Positions 26,943-36,285 of a DNA stretch of 64,000 nt are shown one piece after another. Source of the DNA: Myxococcales bacterium (GTDB lineage Bacteria > Myxococcota_A > Polyangia > Polyangiales > Ga0077539); assembly GCA_016793325.1 (NCBI GenBank), contig JAEUKI010000012.1, forward strand, positions 1-64,000, written 5' to 3'. A model generated the notes under the pieces. It ran no database searches, was not told where the DNA came from, and saw nothing but the letters and a program-made list of their open reading frames with translations. Positions within the stretch are counted from its first letter, which is position 1; each line of letters starts with the position of its first letter. A program made the position numbers and the translations under genes.

Positions 26943-27712
26943 TCCGCGCACGCATTCATCGCAACCGCAGCGCCCGCGCGCTCGTCGCGCTCGTCGCGCT
27001 TCAGGGCTGCGCCCACGACCTGAGCTTCCTCGACCGCGATGGAGCGGTCGCGGACGTCGCGGACGCCACCAGCGCGGAGGACGCAGCGGACAGCGGGTTG
27101 ATGTGTCCGTCGCCCGCTAACGGCCTCGCGTGCGACCCCGTCGCCAACTGCAACTGCGCTTCGGGCCAATCGTGCGCCGCGCCCGACCTCGATCAAAACC
27201 GCGCGCGGTGCGTGGTCCCCGGAGCGCTCGGCGAGCGCGCGAGCTGCGCCGGTCCACGCGAGTGCGCCGCGGGAACGAGCTGCGTGTTCTTCTCGTGCCG
27301 ACGCAGCTGTCGGAGTCGCGCGGATTGTCGCGCGGACGAGCACTGCATCACGCAAGACCCCACGCTGCGCATCGGCGTGTGCGCCGCGAGCTCCGAGTGC
27401 ACGCCGCGAACGTCCGACGGGTGTCCCTCCGACTCGCTCTGCAAAGTCGAAAACGCCGAGCGCGTGGGCGAGTCGGGGACCGTCGGCGTCGCGTGGTGCG
27501 AGGAGCCCGCAGGAAGCGCAGGCGAGGGCGCAAACTGCGAGATGGACTCGTGCACGCGCGACCTCGATTGCCGCTCGCGCGGACTGCAGTCCCGCTGCGT
27601 CCGTCGCTGCACTGCCAACGAACAATGCACCGGCGCGGGCCGGGGCCGCTGCGATCTCACGTCGGCGCCCGTTGTCGTGGGCTCGACTACCTGGGGCGAG
27701 TGCGCGCCCTGA
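26939..27712 (+). CDS. Cys-rich lipoprotein
   Basis: 257 residues from GTG 26939, overlapping the kinase stop. A lipobox ending in LQGC (Cys24) marks a lipoprotein. The mature part begins with an Asp/Ala-rich linker and then carries about 24 Cys in repeated CxxxxxCxxxxxC patterns (CNCASGQSC, ECAAGTSCVFFSC, DCRADEHC), likely a disulfide-rich surface protein of the kind abundant in Myxococcota. Coupling to the kinase suggests it may be sensed by, or work with, that kinase's outer tail. Function unknown. Confidence 0.8.
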   Translation: MIRARIHRNRSARALVALVALQGCAHDLSFLDRDGAVADVADATSAEDAADSGLMCPSPANGLACDPVANCNCASGQSCAAPDLDQNRARCVVPGALGERASCAGPRECAAGTSCVFFSCRRSCRSRADCRADEHCITQDPTLRIGVCAASSECTPRTSDGCPSDSLCKVENAERVGESGTVGVAWCEEPAGSAGEGANCEMDSCTRDLDCRSRGLQSRCVRRCTANEQCTGAGRGRCDLTSAPVVVGSTTWGECAP

Positions 27713-27874
27713 GTGTGCGTTGCGCACGAGGGTGTTTCGTGCGAGACGACCTAGGAGTCTGCCGCGGTTCGATCGAGGTGTTCGATCGACCGTCGCAGCG
27801 CGCAGAATGGTGATGGGGCCCTGGTCCTCGATACGCGCGCGAGCCTTGTGTGCCGCACTGCACGCAACGCGAAG

Positions 27875-27903
27875 CAGACAGCACGATCCGATGGGGTTAG
27901 TAT
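27875..27903 (+). promoter_or_regulatory. candidate sigma-70 promoter for the REC-PATAN gene
   Basis: CAGACA (27875-27880), 17-base spacer, TAGTAT (27898-27903), in an unusually AT-rich patch 52 bases before the start codon. The match to TTGACA/TATAAT is 4 of 6 and 4 of 6. A Shine-Dalgarno-like GAGGTGA lies at 27938-27944. Not tested. Confidence 0.4.
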
Positions 27904-27954
27904 CATCACCAACTCCATCGAACCGACCCCGAGTCGCGAGGTGAAAGAGTCGCT

Positions 27955-29016
27955 GTGGGCGAATTTGAACTTCGATTTCGAACGATCGCGGAGCTCGCCG
28001 AGGTGTTCACGACCGAGCTCTTGCAGCGTCGCTTGTTCGTGCCCGGCGCGGACAGCGTGCACGAAGGCGAAGAGATCGCGCTCAGGCTCGTTCTGCCCGA
28101 GACTCAATCCGTGTTGAGCGCGCTCGGGCTCGTGCTCGAGCACCGAGACGATCCACGAGGACGCGGCGCGGACGTCGTGCTCATCGATCTGCGCGACGAC
28201 ACGCTCGCGCTCATCGAGCAGTTCATCACCGAGCGGCTCGACGCGTCGCAGCCCGAGGTCGACATCTCGCCGCCCGAGCGGCAGCTCGACGTGCTCATCG
28301 TCGAGGACGACAGCATTTTTCAAGAGCAAGCCGCGACCGCGTTTCGTCGCGCTGGCGATCGCGTGCGCTTCGCCCGAGACGGGTTCGAAGCGCTCGCGGC
28401 GGCGCTCCGCGACAAGCCCGACGTGATCTTGTCCGACGTGAACATGCCGAGGATGGACGGCTGGCAGCTGCTTCGGATGATCCGAGGCAACCCGAAGCTC
28501 GCGTCGGTTCCCGTGGTGTTCACGACGCAGCTCTCGAGCGAGCGCGATCGACTGCGGGGCTATCAGCTCGGCGTCGACGACTACGTCGCCAAGCCGTTTC
28601 GTCCGATCGAGCTTCGCACGCGCGCCGAGCGGCTCGTTCATCGTCGATCCACGGTCGCCGCGCCGCCCGACAGCCGAACGACCATCCGTGGAGATCTCTC
28701 GCAGGTCTCGCTCCCGAGCGTTCTTTCGCTGCTCGAACTCGAACAGCGCTCGGGCTCGATCGACGTCAACGGCCCTGTTCGCGGCGTGCTCTGGGTCGCG
28801 CGAGGCAGGGCGCTCAAGTGTCGACTGTGGGACCGCAAGGCGGCCGCGAGCGCGTCGCCCATGCAGTCCGCGTTCGCGTTGCTCAGCGCGAAGAAGGGCG
28901 AGTTCGTCTTTACGGCGAGCGACGCGGCCGTCGACGACGAGCTCTCGAGCTCGATCACCGCGCTCTTGATGGAGCACGCGCGCGTCAGCGACGAGCTCGA
29001 CCGCGACGCTGGGTAG
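27955..29016 (+). CDS. response regulator with C-terminal PATAN (DUF4388) domain
   Basis: 353 residues from GTG 27955, which has GAGGTGA 10 bases upstream. Residues 1-90 form a PilZ-like beta domain (TTELLQRRLFVPG, EEIALRLVLPE), as seen in other Myxococcota regulators. A receiver domain spans about 110-225: acidic pocket VLIVEDDS, phospho-acceptor in ILSDVNMPRMDGW near 160, and the conserved Lys in YVAKPF near 212. A PATAN domain (SLPSVLSLLELEQRSGSIDV) follows. It has no DNA-binding output, so it likely signals through protein contacts, for example in motility or polarity. No partner histidine kinase is adjacent. Confidence 0.88.
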   Translation: MGEFELRFRTIAELAEVFTTELLQRRLFVPGADSVHEGEEIALRLVLPETQSVLSALGLVLEHRDDPRGRGADVVLIDLRDDTLALIEQFITERLDASQPEVDISPPERQLDVLIVEDDSIFQEQAATAFRRAGDRVRFARDGFEALAAALRDKPDVILSDVNMPRMDGWQLLRMIRGNPKLASVPVVFTTQLSSERDRLRGYQLGVDDYVAKPFRPIELRTRAERLVHRRSTVAAPPDSRTTIRGDLSQVSLPSVLSLLELEQRSGSIDVNGPVRGVLWVARGRALKCRLWDRKAAASASPMQSAFALLSAKKGEFVFTASDAAVDDELSSSITALLMEHARVSDELDRDAG

Positions 29017-29147
29017 CCCACAAATCCTGCGGTCTTTGCCCCGCGCCGATCCGCGTGGAATGTTCTCGGTGTCCGAGCGTTGACCCTCGGGACACCGGCT
29101 CCGCGCGCGGTCTGCGCCGCGAGCTTTGTCAGCACGCACGAGCTCGC

Positions 29148-30446
29148 ATGGCACCTCTCGAACCCGGCACCGCGCTCGCTGTGCACAGACGCGAGACGCA
29201 GCGTCGTTCGCCCCGCCGACGGAGCGACGAGACGACGCGGTTCATCGTGGCGTCGATCGTCGCGCACGGGGCGCTCTACGCGGCGCTGCGGGGTGCTTCG
29301 CCGCGACGGTATCTCGCAGAGCCGTTCGTGATCTCGTCGCTCGAGCTCGAGTTTCTACGGCCGCCGCAGCGCGCTCGGCCTTCGCCCGCGCCCACGACGC
29401 CGGCGATCGAGCTCACGCAGCCGACCGCGCGACGCCGCGCGATCGCGCAGGCGCACTCGAACCTCGCGCCCGCCGTGGCCGTCGCGCTCGAGCCCATGCC
29501 CGCAGCGAGCCCAGCGCCTCCCGAAGAGCCCGTGGCGCGCGCGGTCGTCACGCGGCCGTCGCTCTCGGGGATGCGCCTGCTCGAGTCGGTCGAGCGCGAC
29601 GCGTGGGCGCACCGGGGTGGGCACACGTTTTCAACGCGGCCGCAGGAGTCTCCCGGCGATCCGGGCGCTCGATCGCTGGACCAGAACGTCGCGCGCGTCC
29701 GAGACGATTGGCGCGAAGAGACCCTGCGCGCCGCGCCGCCCCCGAGGCCTTCGGGCTCGTCGGAGTTCGTTCGTCGCTACGTCGTCGAGACCGCGCGCGT
29801 TTGGAACCCGACGCGCGCCCAAGATCCCTCCATCGCCGAGGGGCTCCTTCGCTTGCTCACCGCCGGCACCGAGGGCTATCGCGCTGCGATGACCGACATG
29901 CTCGGCGGCTTCGGCAGCCCTCGCGGCGCAGCTGCGGGCGAAGCGCTCGACAGCGCGCACCCCAACTCGCCGATGCTCCGGCCGAGCCCCACGCTCAACG
30001 AAGCCGGGCGCGCGACGGCCCAGCGAATCGCGGTCGACCTCGAAGTGACGCAGGCTCCCGACGGCTCGATCGTGTCCGTGCGCGTGGCGCGCACCTCGGG
30101 GACGCGATGGTTCGACTCGCAGGCCGAGACCGCTGTGCGCGAAGCGGTCGCGCGCGCGACGTCGGGCTCGCACAGCGCGCGCACGGGCGGGCTTCGCTCT
30201 CGCTGGGAGTTCGAGCTTCGCGTCGCGCGCAACCCGCCCATCGCCCTCGGTCCGCAGCTGCCGGGCGCTCCCGTCGCGCCTGCCATGATCTCGGGCGGCG
30301 TCGAGTGGGGGGGCGTCGATCCGCCGCGGCCGATGTACCCGTTTGCGCTCCATCGCTACCAGCGAATCCGCGTGCTGTGGGTGCTCCCGGACAACGCGGC
30401 GAGCGCCCCAACGGCGCCTCGCCCCGCTCGCGACGCGGGTCGCTGA
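29148..30446 (+). CDS. TonB-family protein
   Basis: 432 residues from ATG 29148. An N-terminal hydrophobic segment (RFIVASIVAHGALYAALRG, about 25-45) is followed by a Pro/Ala-rich region (about 60-135), the standard TonB layout for spanning the periplasm. Near residues 285-350 is a TonB C-terminal-like domain (AVDLEVTQAPDGSIVSVRVA, SGTRWFDSQAETAVREAV). TonB proteins pass inner-membrane energy to outer-membrane receptors, but no ExbB/ExbD is nearby, and the domain is followed by about 80 further residues. It may be a specialised or non-canonical member. The stop lies within a 24-bp duplication. Confidence 0.75.
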   Translation: MAPLEPGTALAVHRRETQRRSPRRRSDETTRFIVASIVAHGALYAALRGASPRRYLAEPFVISSLELEFLRPPQRARPSPAPTTPAIELTQPTARRRAIAQAHSNLAPAVAVALEPMPAASPAPPEEPVARAVVTRPSLSGMRLLESVERDAWAHRGGHTFSTRPQESPGDPGARSLDQNVARVRDDWREETLRAAPPPRPSGSSEFVRRYVVETARVWNPTRAQDPSIAEGLLRLLTAGTEGYRAAMTDMLGGFGSPRGAAAGEALDSAHPNSPMLRPSPTLNEAGRATAQRIAVDLEVTQAPDGSIVSVRVARTSGTRWFDSQAETAVREAVARATSGSHSARTGGLRSRWEFELRVARNPPIALGPQLPGAPVAPAMISGGVEWGGVDPPRPMYPFALHRYQRIRVLWVLPDNAASAPTAPRPARDAGR

Positions 30447-30473
30447 CGCGCTCGCGACGCGGGTCGCTGACGC
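30426..30473 (+). repeat. 24-bp exact tandem duplication across a stop codon
   Basis: Two identical 24-base copies begin at 30426 and 30450 with GCTCGCGACGCGGG and end GCTGACGC. Each contains the TGA that ends the TonB-like gene, so the second copy repeats the stop codon in frame. Likely replication slippage. Confidence 0.9.
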
Positions 30474-30540
30474 GCTCCGGCGGCGCTTGCGCGGCCCGTC
30501 GACTTGCGCGCGCGTGGCAATTTGCATACTCACCTACGCG

Positions 30541-31356
30541 ATGCGAAATCGCGCACTTCGATTCACGGCGGCGCTCGCGCTCTCAGCGGTCTCGGCGGAC
30601 GCGCTCGCGCGGGATCGCATCACGTACCCGTATCGCGGCGTCACACACATTCATCGGCAGGTCGAAGGGTTCGACGCGCACGTCGTCACGATCGACCTCG
30701 CGTGCGCGGAGTTCGACGTGGTCTCGACGCGGCCGCGCGAGCGCTTCACGACGGTCTCGACCTTCGCGCGCGAGCAGCACGCGCAGATCGCGGTGAACGC
30801 GAATTTCTTCGACGACGGCGCGAGCTCGTGCGGGCTCACGGTGGGCGACGGGCGCGTGTGGCGCGACTCGACGCAGTCGAATTGTGGTGCGTCCATCGCG
30901 TTCGGCCGCGGCGCAAACGGGTGGCGCGCGGACGTGTTCGACTCGTTCGGCTGGGCCCGAGAGAATCCCCTTCGGTGGGCGTCGCAAGTGGTCACGGGCA
31001 AGCCGTTTCTCCTGCGGCGCGGAGAGATCGCGTTTCACCCGCACGAGCCCACGGGCATGTGGCGCGTTCATCCGCGGACGGCGATCGGGTTGGGCGCGGA
31101 TCGACACACGCTGGTGATCGCGGTGATCGAAGGCCGGAGGCGACACACGCCGGGGATGACCTCGAACGAGATGGTTCCGTTGCTCGAAGAGTTCGCCGTG
31201 GTCGACGCGATCAACTTGGACGGCGGCGGCTCGTCAGCGCTCTACATCGCGTCCGAGGGCGGGATCGTGAATCGCCCGAGCGACGGCCGCGAGCGCACCG
31301 TGATCAATCACCTCGGGTTTCGCGTCACGTCCGCGTGGGACACGATCGACCCGTGA
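30541..31356 (+). CDS. phosphodiester glycosidase family protein (NAGPA-like)
   Basis: 271 residues with an N-terminal signal peptide (FTAALALSAVSADALA). Core motifs of the NAGPA/DUF2233 fold are present: AVNANFFDDG, HPRTAIGLG, AINLDGGGSSALYI and INHLGF. Family members cleave N-acetylglucosamine-1-phosphodiester bonds or related sugar phosphodiesters, so this is probably an extracytoplasmic enzyme acting on envelope or environmental glycans. Substrate not predictable here. It lies alone between the TonB-like gene and a convergent PilZ gene 9 bases downstream. Confidence 0.88.
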   Translation: MRNRALRFTAALALSAVSADALARDRITYPYRGVTHIHRQVEGFDAHVVTIDLACAEFDVVSTRPRERFTTVSTFAREQHAQIAVNANFFDDGASSCGLTVGDGRVWRDSTQSNCGASIAFGRGANGWRADVFDSFGWARENPLRWASQVVTGKPFLLRRGEIAFHPHEPTGMWRVHPRTAIGLGADRHTLVIAVIEGRRRHTPGMTSNEMVPLLEEFAVVDAINLDGGGSSALYIASEGGIVNRPSDGRERTVINHLGFRVTSAWDTIDP

Positions 31357-31365
31357 GCCGCGCGA

Positions 31366-31800
31366 TCACTCTTCGGGGATGTACGCGATCGTGTTGACGA
31401 GCTGAACGAGCCGCTCGCGCTGCTCGGGCTCGAGGTCGACGAAGCGAATACCCATGCCGGGATTGGGGTTGTCGCCGCCGTCGCGCCAGGGATTGATCCA
31501 CGCGACCTCGCCGACGAGCGAGAGGAGCTCTTCGCCCGGCGGTGCGAAGGACAGGACGACCCGCGTCCCGCGCGGCAGCGGCTCCTTCGAGTACACGAAG
31601 ATGCCCATCGCGGAGATGTTCGTGATCGTCGAGTAGAGAAAGTTGTCCTGGGACTTGAAGTCCACCGGCCACGCGACGGGAATGCGATCGTGCGAGCGTC
31701 GCTCGGACACGCCCGCGGGCGGAAGCGACCTTCGCGCCGAGGGCGGGACCGAGTCGGTCGGAGGGGGATCTGCTGGGTCTTTCTTGCCGCTGTCGTTCAT
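31366..31800 (-). CDS. PilZ-domain c-di-GMP-binding protein
   Basis: 144 residues. A Pro/Ser-rich N-terminus of about 30 residues precedes a PilZ domain with the c-di-GMP contacts RRSHDR (RxxxR type) near residue 35 and NISAMGIF (N/DxSxxG) near 62, ending with GMGIRFVDL. It would bind the second messenger c-di-GMP and relay it by protein contact, commonly to motility or secretion machinery. It is followed, 30 bases away on the same strand, by nothing; its upstream neighbour on the minus strand is the GT39-like glycosyltransferase, so the two may share a transcript. Confidence 0.9.
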   Translation of the reverse strand: MNDSGKKDPADPPPTDSVPPSARRSLPPAGVSERRSHDRIPVAWPVDFKSQDNFLYSTITNISAMGIFVYSKEPLPRGTRVVLSFAPPGEELLSLVGEVAWINPWRDGGDNPNPGMGIRFVDLEPEQRERLVQLVNTIAYIPEE

Positions 31801-31830
31801 GTGCCCTCCGTGCGCTCCAGTCGTGCGTCG

Positions 31831-34512
31831 TTACCGCACGACGATGCGCGCGGCAACGACTCTGTTTTCACGGTCGTGTTCGCCGCCGCTCACGCGCATG
31901 CGGTCGTCGCCCTGAAAGAAGCCGATGTACACGTAGTACGTCCCGGACCGGCAGTATCCGGGAATCGTGATTTCTTGCTCGTCGTGGATGATGTCGCCGG
32001 GCAGCCAGTTGCTCACGGCGTACCGGCCGCCCGCGGGCTCGTGATCGCCGTTGATGCGGGGGCACTGACCGTCGATGTGCACGAAGATCTGCCAGCTCCC
32101 CGCCATCTCGCGGAGCACTCGGAAGTGGTACTTGATCTTGAACGAGCCGCCGACCGGCACGTACGACATCCCCTTGGAGTCGAGGTTGTACCCGAGGAAC
32201 TCCAGGTTGTCGTCGAAGCGGGCGGGCTCTTCTTGGAAGCGCGTCCCCTCGTAGCGGCCGTGCGCGTGCCAGTGATCGTTGCGCGTGAGCAGCCGATCGG
32301 TGCTCATCACGATCTCGTCGAGCGGGCTCCGCGAGCCGCGCTCGCCCGCGTCCGAAGCAGCGACGTAGAGGTTGGAGTTGCTGGCGTCGAGCACGGGGAT
32401 GTTGCGGCGCGAGCCCTGCGGTTGCGCGAGGCGATACCCGCGATTGAGCCGAGAAAACACGCGCGAATCGACGAGCATGTAGCGTCGGTCCGAGGCCGTT
32501 CCGCTGCGGAGCCACTCGACCGCCTCGCTCTCTCCCTCGATCTGCGTGACGGGAAAGTCCGCGTAGTAGCCAGCGCCCGGGTTCTCCGATGAGCCGCCGT
32601 AGCGCGCGACGCGCTCGTGAGGGCGGCGCATCTGCTTGATCACCGCGAGCACGCCGCGCGGCGACAAGTGCTCGCTGAGCGCAGGCACATAGAGCTTGGT
32701 AAACGCCAACGCGACGACCACGCCCGCGAGCGCGACGATCCCTGCGCGCGAGCCGACGGTTCGCGTGAACCACTCGCGCGAGGGCTGACCGATCCACGCG
32801 AACGCGTTCCACGCGAAGATGAAGAGATACACGCCCGCGAAGACCGCGATGGGCAGCGCCGCGAAGCCCGCGAGCACGCCCTTGGCCTGCGTTCCGAGCG
32901 TGCGCGACGTCGCGGCCGTCCCGCCGAACACGACGAACAACATCAGCGTGATGGCCGCCGCCCACGCGCGAAACGCCGCGAGAAAGCCCGTCCCCGTGAA
33001 GTTGTGCCACCAGCGCCAACGGCCCGCGGCCGCGATCTCTTCGCGCTCTTTTTGGTTGGCCGCCTCGACCTCGAGCATCCACGTGTAGGGCCGTCCGAGG
33101 GAGAAGTACTTCAGCGTCCCTGTGCCCTGAAAGAGCGGCGGGAGCGCGAGCAACATGTACAGCGCGCCCAAGAGCACGAAGTACGCCTCACCGGGGGCGC
33201 TCCCCTTGAAAATGTGTGTGAGCGCCGCGCCCTTGTTGACGGTGAACCACTGGAAGATGGTCTTGTTCGGCTGGTTGTCCTGCGACCAGCGAAACCCGTC
33301 GGGAAACGCCGGACCGCCGTCGGGCAACCCGAGCGCGGCGTACGAGCTCTTCGGAAAGAGCAGGTAGTCCCGCACCATGATCACCGTGAAGAAGGTCACG
33401 CCCGCGGTGACGATCTTCCACCCGATCGCCGAGCGCTCGCTGTCGCGGAGCGCGATGCCCGCGGCCACCGCGAGGGGCGCTGCGGCGACGAAGGGGCTCG
33501 CGCCGAACTGTTGGTAGTGAAAGCCCTGAAAGCCGAACGCGACCACCGCGGCGCCGATCGCGCCGAGGCGCAATCCGGTCTCGCGCCACGCGTCGTCGAC
33601 GGAGACGACAGAGCCCTCGCGACCGATGTCCGAGGCGTCCATGGGCGGCGCAGCGGCGAGCCGCGCGAGGCCGAACGCGACGAGCCCGGTCCACGGAAAC
33701 ACCGCGTGACCGATGTGCTCGATGAGCGTGTCGTGCGTCGGGAGCACGTTGGGCGGACGCACGTCCGAGCCCACGCCGACGAGCCAGCTGTAGTTCTCGA
33801 GGGGGATCTTCACCGCCGCGCGGGCCGCCATCAGCGCGAGGACGGCGCCCACCGACGCGAGCACCAGGCCCGTCGTGCGCGAGGGCGCAGGCTCGTCCTT
33901 CCAGCGCAAGAGCGGGACGATTCCCACGCCGACGAGCACGGGAACGACCCCGAGCATCGCGCCGCCCGCTTGCACCGCGAAGAGCGCGGCGAACAACACC
34001 GGCAGCGCGCGCATGCGGTAGAGGCTCACCAGCGCGGGCTTGTCTTCGGGCGGCGGTCTGCAATAGAGCGCGACGATCGCGCCGGCAAACAACAGCGTAA
34101 ACGCGCTCTGCGCCACGCCGCCGCCGAACATCTGCCGCGCGTTCATGAACACGAGCGGCATCGTCGTGTACGCGATGCCCACGAACGACGCCGTGCGCGC
34201 GTCGGACGCGGCCCACACGGCGAGCGCGAGGGCGATCGCGGACACTGCGGCGAGCAACGCGGTCGGCATGCGTCCGCCGGACTCGTTTGCGCCAAATGAT
34301 CCGAAGCCGACGCGCACCATCGCGAGCTGTGCTGGCGGGCGATTGCCCACCAGTTCGTTCGTCTGCGACGCGCCGCGCGCCGCGTCGGCGACGCGGAGCT
34401 CAGCGGGTTGCCAGATGCCGAAGTTGCCGAGCCCTGTGACGATCACGAGGAGCGCGACCACCACCGGCGCGAGCAGCGCGTTCAACGGACCCTTCGAAGG
34501 AGGGAAGGACAT
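31831..34512 (-). CDS. GT39/ArnT-like membrane glycosyltransferase
   Basis: 893 residues with about 13 transmembrane helices over the first 620, then a 250-residue soluble C-terminal domain. The first periplasmic loop holds GIWQPAELRVADAARG, which sits where ArnT/PMT-type enzymes carry their catalytic acidic residues next to the first helix. Such enzymes transfer a sugar from a polyprenyl-phosphate donor to lipid A or protein on the outer face of the inner membrane. The C-terminal domain contains DNLEFLGYNLDSKG and WQIFVHIDGQCPRINGDHEP, a beta-rich part probably facing the periplasm. The exact sugar and acceptor are unknown. Confidence 0.75.
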   Translation of the reverse strand: MSFPPSKGPLNALLAPVVVALLVIVTGLGNFGIWQPAELRVADAARGASQTNELVGNRPPAQLAMVRVGFGSFGANESGGRMPTALLAAVSAIALALAVWAASDARTASFVGIAYTTMPLVFMNARQMFGGGVAQSAFTLLFAGAIVALYCRPPPEDKPALVSLYRMRALPVLFAALFAVQAGGAMLGVVPVLVGVGIVPLLRWKDEPAPSRTTGLVLASVGAVLALMAARAAVKIPLENYSWLVGVGSDVRPPNVLPTHDTLIEHIGHAVFPWTGLVAFGLARLAAAPPMDASDIGREGSVVSVDDAWRETGLRLGAIGAAVVAFGFQGFHYQQFGASPFVAAAPLAVAAGIALRDSERSAIGWKIVTAGVTFFTVIMVRDYLLFPKSSYAALGLPDGGPAFPDGFRWSQDNQPNKTIFQWFTVNKGAALTHIFKGSAPGEAYFVLLGALYMLLALPPLFQGTGTLKYFSLGRPYTWMLEVEAANQKEREEIAAAGRWRWWHNFTGTGFLAAFRAWAAAITLMLFVVFGGTAATSRTLGTQAKGVLAGFAALPIAVFAGVYLFIFAWNAFAWIGQPSREWFTRTVGSRAGIVALAGVVVALAFTKLYVPALSEHLSPRGVLAVIKQMRRPHERVARYGGSSENPGAGYYADFPVTQIEGESEAVEWLRSGTASDRRYMLVDSRVFSRLNRGYRLAQPQGSRRNIPVLDASNSNLYVAASDAGERGSRSPLDEIVMSTDRLLTRNDHWHAHGRYEGTRFQEEPARFDDNLEFLGYNLDSKGMSYVPVGGSFKIKYHFRVLREMAGSWQIFVHIDGQCPRINGDHEPAGGRYAVSNWLPGDIIHDEQEITIPGYCRSGTYYVYIGFFQGDDRMRVSGGEHDRENRVVAARIVVR

Positions 34513-34596
34513 GGACCGCGCGTTGATACAACGAACGTTCCGTTGGCGACTACCCCGATTGGCTGAACATCTGCCGCGGGCGTGTTCATTGGGTGC

Positions 34597-34614
34597 TCGG
34601 GCCGGGAGGCCCGA
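34597..34614 (-). terminator. hairpin directly after the M23 peptidase stop
   Basis: TCGGGCC (34597-34603), loop GGGA, GGCCCGA (34608-34614): a perfect 7-bp stem with a 4-base loop that begins at the base next to the stop codon at 34615-34617. There is no T-tract. It separates the M23 gene from the downstream glycosyltransferase gene 102 bases away. Confidence 0.55.
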
Positions 34615-36252
34615 TCAGCGCGCAGGAGCGCTGGGGGAGGCCGTGCCAGGCTGAGCCGGGGTTCCACCGGCAGGGGTGCTCGTTGTCGCGGCACCGTCCA
34701 CGCGAACCGCGTCGAGCTCCGCGTTCAACTGCGCCACGATGGCGTCGAACTGCGGCCGCTGCGCGGCTTGAACGCTGCGCCTCCACGCGAGAAACGGCGC
34801 TCCATCGATGAACTGACCGTTGCGCTTCACGCTCCAGTGCAAGTGCGGTCCGGTCGAGCGCCCCGTGGATCCCACGTAGCCGATCACCTGCCCGACCCGA
34901 ACCCGCGCACCCATCCCGACGCTCGGCTCGAAGCGAACGAGGTGCGCGTAGCCCGTCTCGAGGTTGAGCTGCGCGTGCGAGAGCCGCACGAGGTTTCCTG
35001 TCGCGCCGCCCCAGCCGCGAAACACGACGACGCCTTCGGCCGCGGCCAGCACGGGCGTCCCTGTCGCGGCGCCGAAGTCCGTGCCCTGGTGCGGCATGAC
35101 CCGGTGGAGGACCGGGTGCATTCGATGCGGGTTGAACGGCGACGTGATCCGCGGCGGATTCACCGGCGGCTGCAAGACGCCCGGGACGTTCGCGGTCCCT
35201 TGCGCGTCGAAGTAGTCGCCTCCGCGTTGGCTCGTCTGAAACCAGTACCCGCGTTTGCTCGTCCCGCTCGCCGTCCGAAGCTCGATCGCCGTGATCCTCG
35301 CGTAGCGCCAGAACGCGTCGTTCACGCGCTCTTCGTCGACCACGAGCCGAACGGTGTCGCCGACGCTGAGTCCACGCCCGAGGTCGAGCTCGCGAAACGT
35401 CGTCTGCAAGAGCCCCACGATGTCGCCGTGCAAGTGCGCGCTGCGCAGCGTCTCTTCGAGCGTGCCGCGCACCGTGAAGCCCGCAGCGACGCGAACCGTG
35501 GATTTTACCACGCGAATTCGCTCAGCCGTGCACGATTGATCCGGCGCGACGGTGACCGAGATCACCTCGCTCTCACCGCGGCGGTACTCGACCCGCCGCA
35601 GGTCGTTGTTGCGCGTCGGGTCTCGCTGCGCGACCACGACGTCCGAGGGCTGTAGCGCTCGCATGTTCACGAGCGTGCGCATCGAGGCGATCACCTTCGT
35701 GGCCATCGCGTTCGAGATGCTCAGCGCGCGCAGCACTTGAGGCAGCGTTCGACCGCGCCCGAGTCGCTGCTGCGTCGCGACCCAGCCTTCGGGCGTCTGC
35801 GCTGCGAGCGGCGAAGGAGCCACCGCGGACGCCACGTACGATATCGCCGCGTCGCCTCCGGACAGCGCGCCCCCATCGCCGAGGTCGAACGCGAGCACCG
35901 CGCGCGATCCACCTGCGTCTGCACCAGCGCTCGTGCTCTGCGCGCTCGCGCTTCGCGAGCCGAACGAAAACCGCGGAAAATGCAGGCGAGTCACCGCCGC
36001 CGCGACGAGCAATCCCATCGCGCCGAGGGTCATTCCGACGCCGCCGGCGAGCGCTCCGACCCGCGCCACGAGCCGCCGCGGGTACATCGGGGCCTCGGGC
36101 ATCTCCGCGAGGTGCTTGGGCTGGCGAACGACAGGATCGTCTTCGGGCGCGAGGTCATCGAGCTCGACCGGCTCGGGCTCCGTCGAACGCGCGGGCCGCG
36201 GCGCGACGATGCGCCGGCGGGGCTCGTTGATCGGTTCGGGCAGGTGGGCCAT
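34615..36252 (-). CDS. M23-family membrane-anchored peptidase (LytM/MepM-like)
   Basis: 545 residues from ATG 36252. About 60 polar cytoplasmic residues are followed by one membrane helix (about 64-87). A LysM/OapA-like module (GRTLPQVLRALSISNAMA) and a beta domain follow, then the M23 catalytic domain with MPHQGTDFGAATGTPV near 387 (His and Asp zinc ligands) and GPHLHWSV near 473 (HxH). All zinc ligands are present, so it should be an active peptidoglycan DD-endopeptidase acting in cell-wall growth. The last 40 residues are a Pro/Ala/Thr-rich tail. It is divergent from the 36286 gene with only 33 bases between starts. Confidence 0.92.
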   Translation of the reverse strand: MAHLPEPINEPRRRIVAPRPARSTEPEPVELDDLAPEDDPVVRQPKHLAEMPEAPMYPRRLVARVGALAGGVGMTLGAMGLLVAAAVTRLHFPRFSFGSRSASAQSTSAGADAGGSRAVLAFDLGDGGALSGGDAAISYVASAVAPSPLAAQTPEGWVATQQRLGRGRTLPQVLRALSISNAMATKVIASMRTLVNMRALQPSDVVVAQRDPTRNNDLRRVEYRRGESEVISVTVAPDQSCTAERIRVVKSTVRVAAGFTVRGTLEETLRSAHLHGDIVGLLQTTFRELDLGRGLSVGDTVRLVVDEERVNDAFWRYARITAIELRTASGTSKRGYWFQTSQRGGDYFDAQGTANVPGVLQPPVNPPRITSPFNPHRMHPVLHRVMPHQGTDFGAATGTPVLAAAEGVVVFRGWGGATGNLVRLSHAQLNLETGYAHLVRFEPSVGMGARVRVGQVIGYVGSTGRSTGPHLHWSVKRNGQFIDGAPFLAWRRSVQAAQRPQFDAIVAQLNAELDAVRVDGAATTSTPAGGTPAQPGTASPSAPAR

Positions 36253-36285
36253 CGACGGCCGGAGTGTGGCAGTGTTCGCGCCGTC

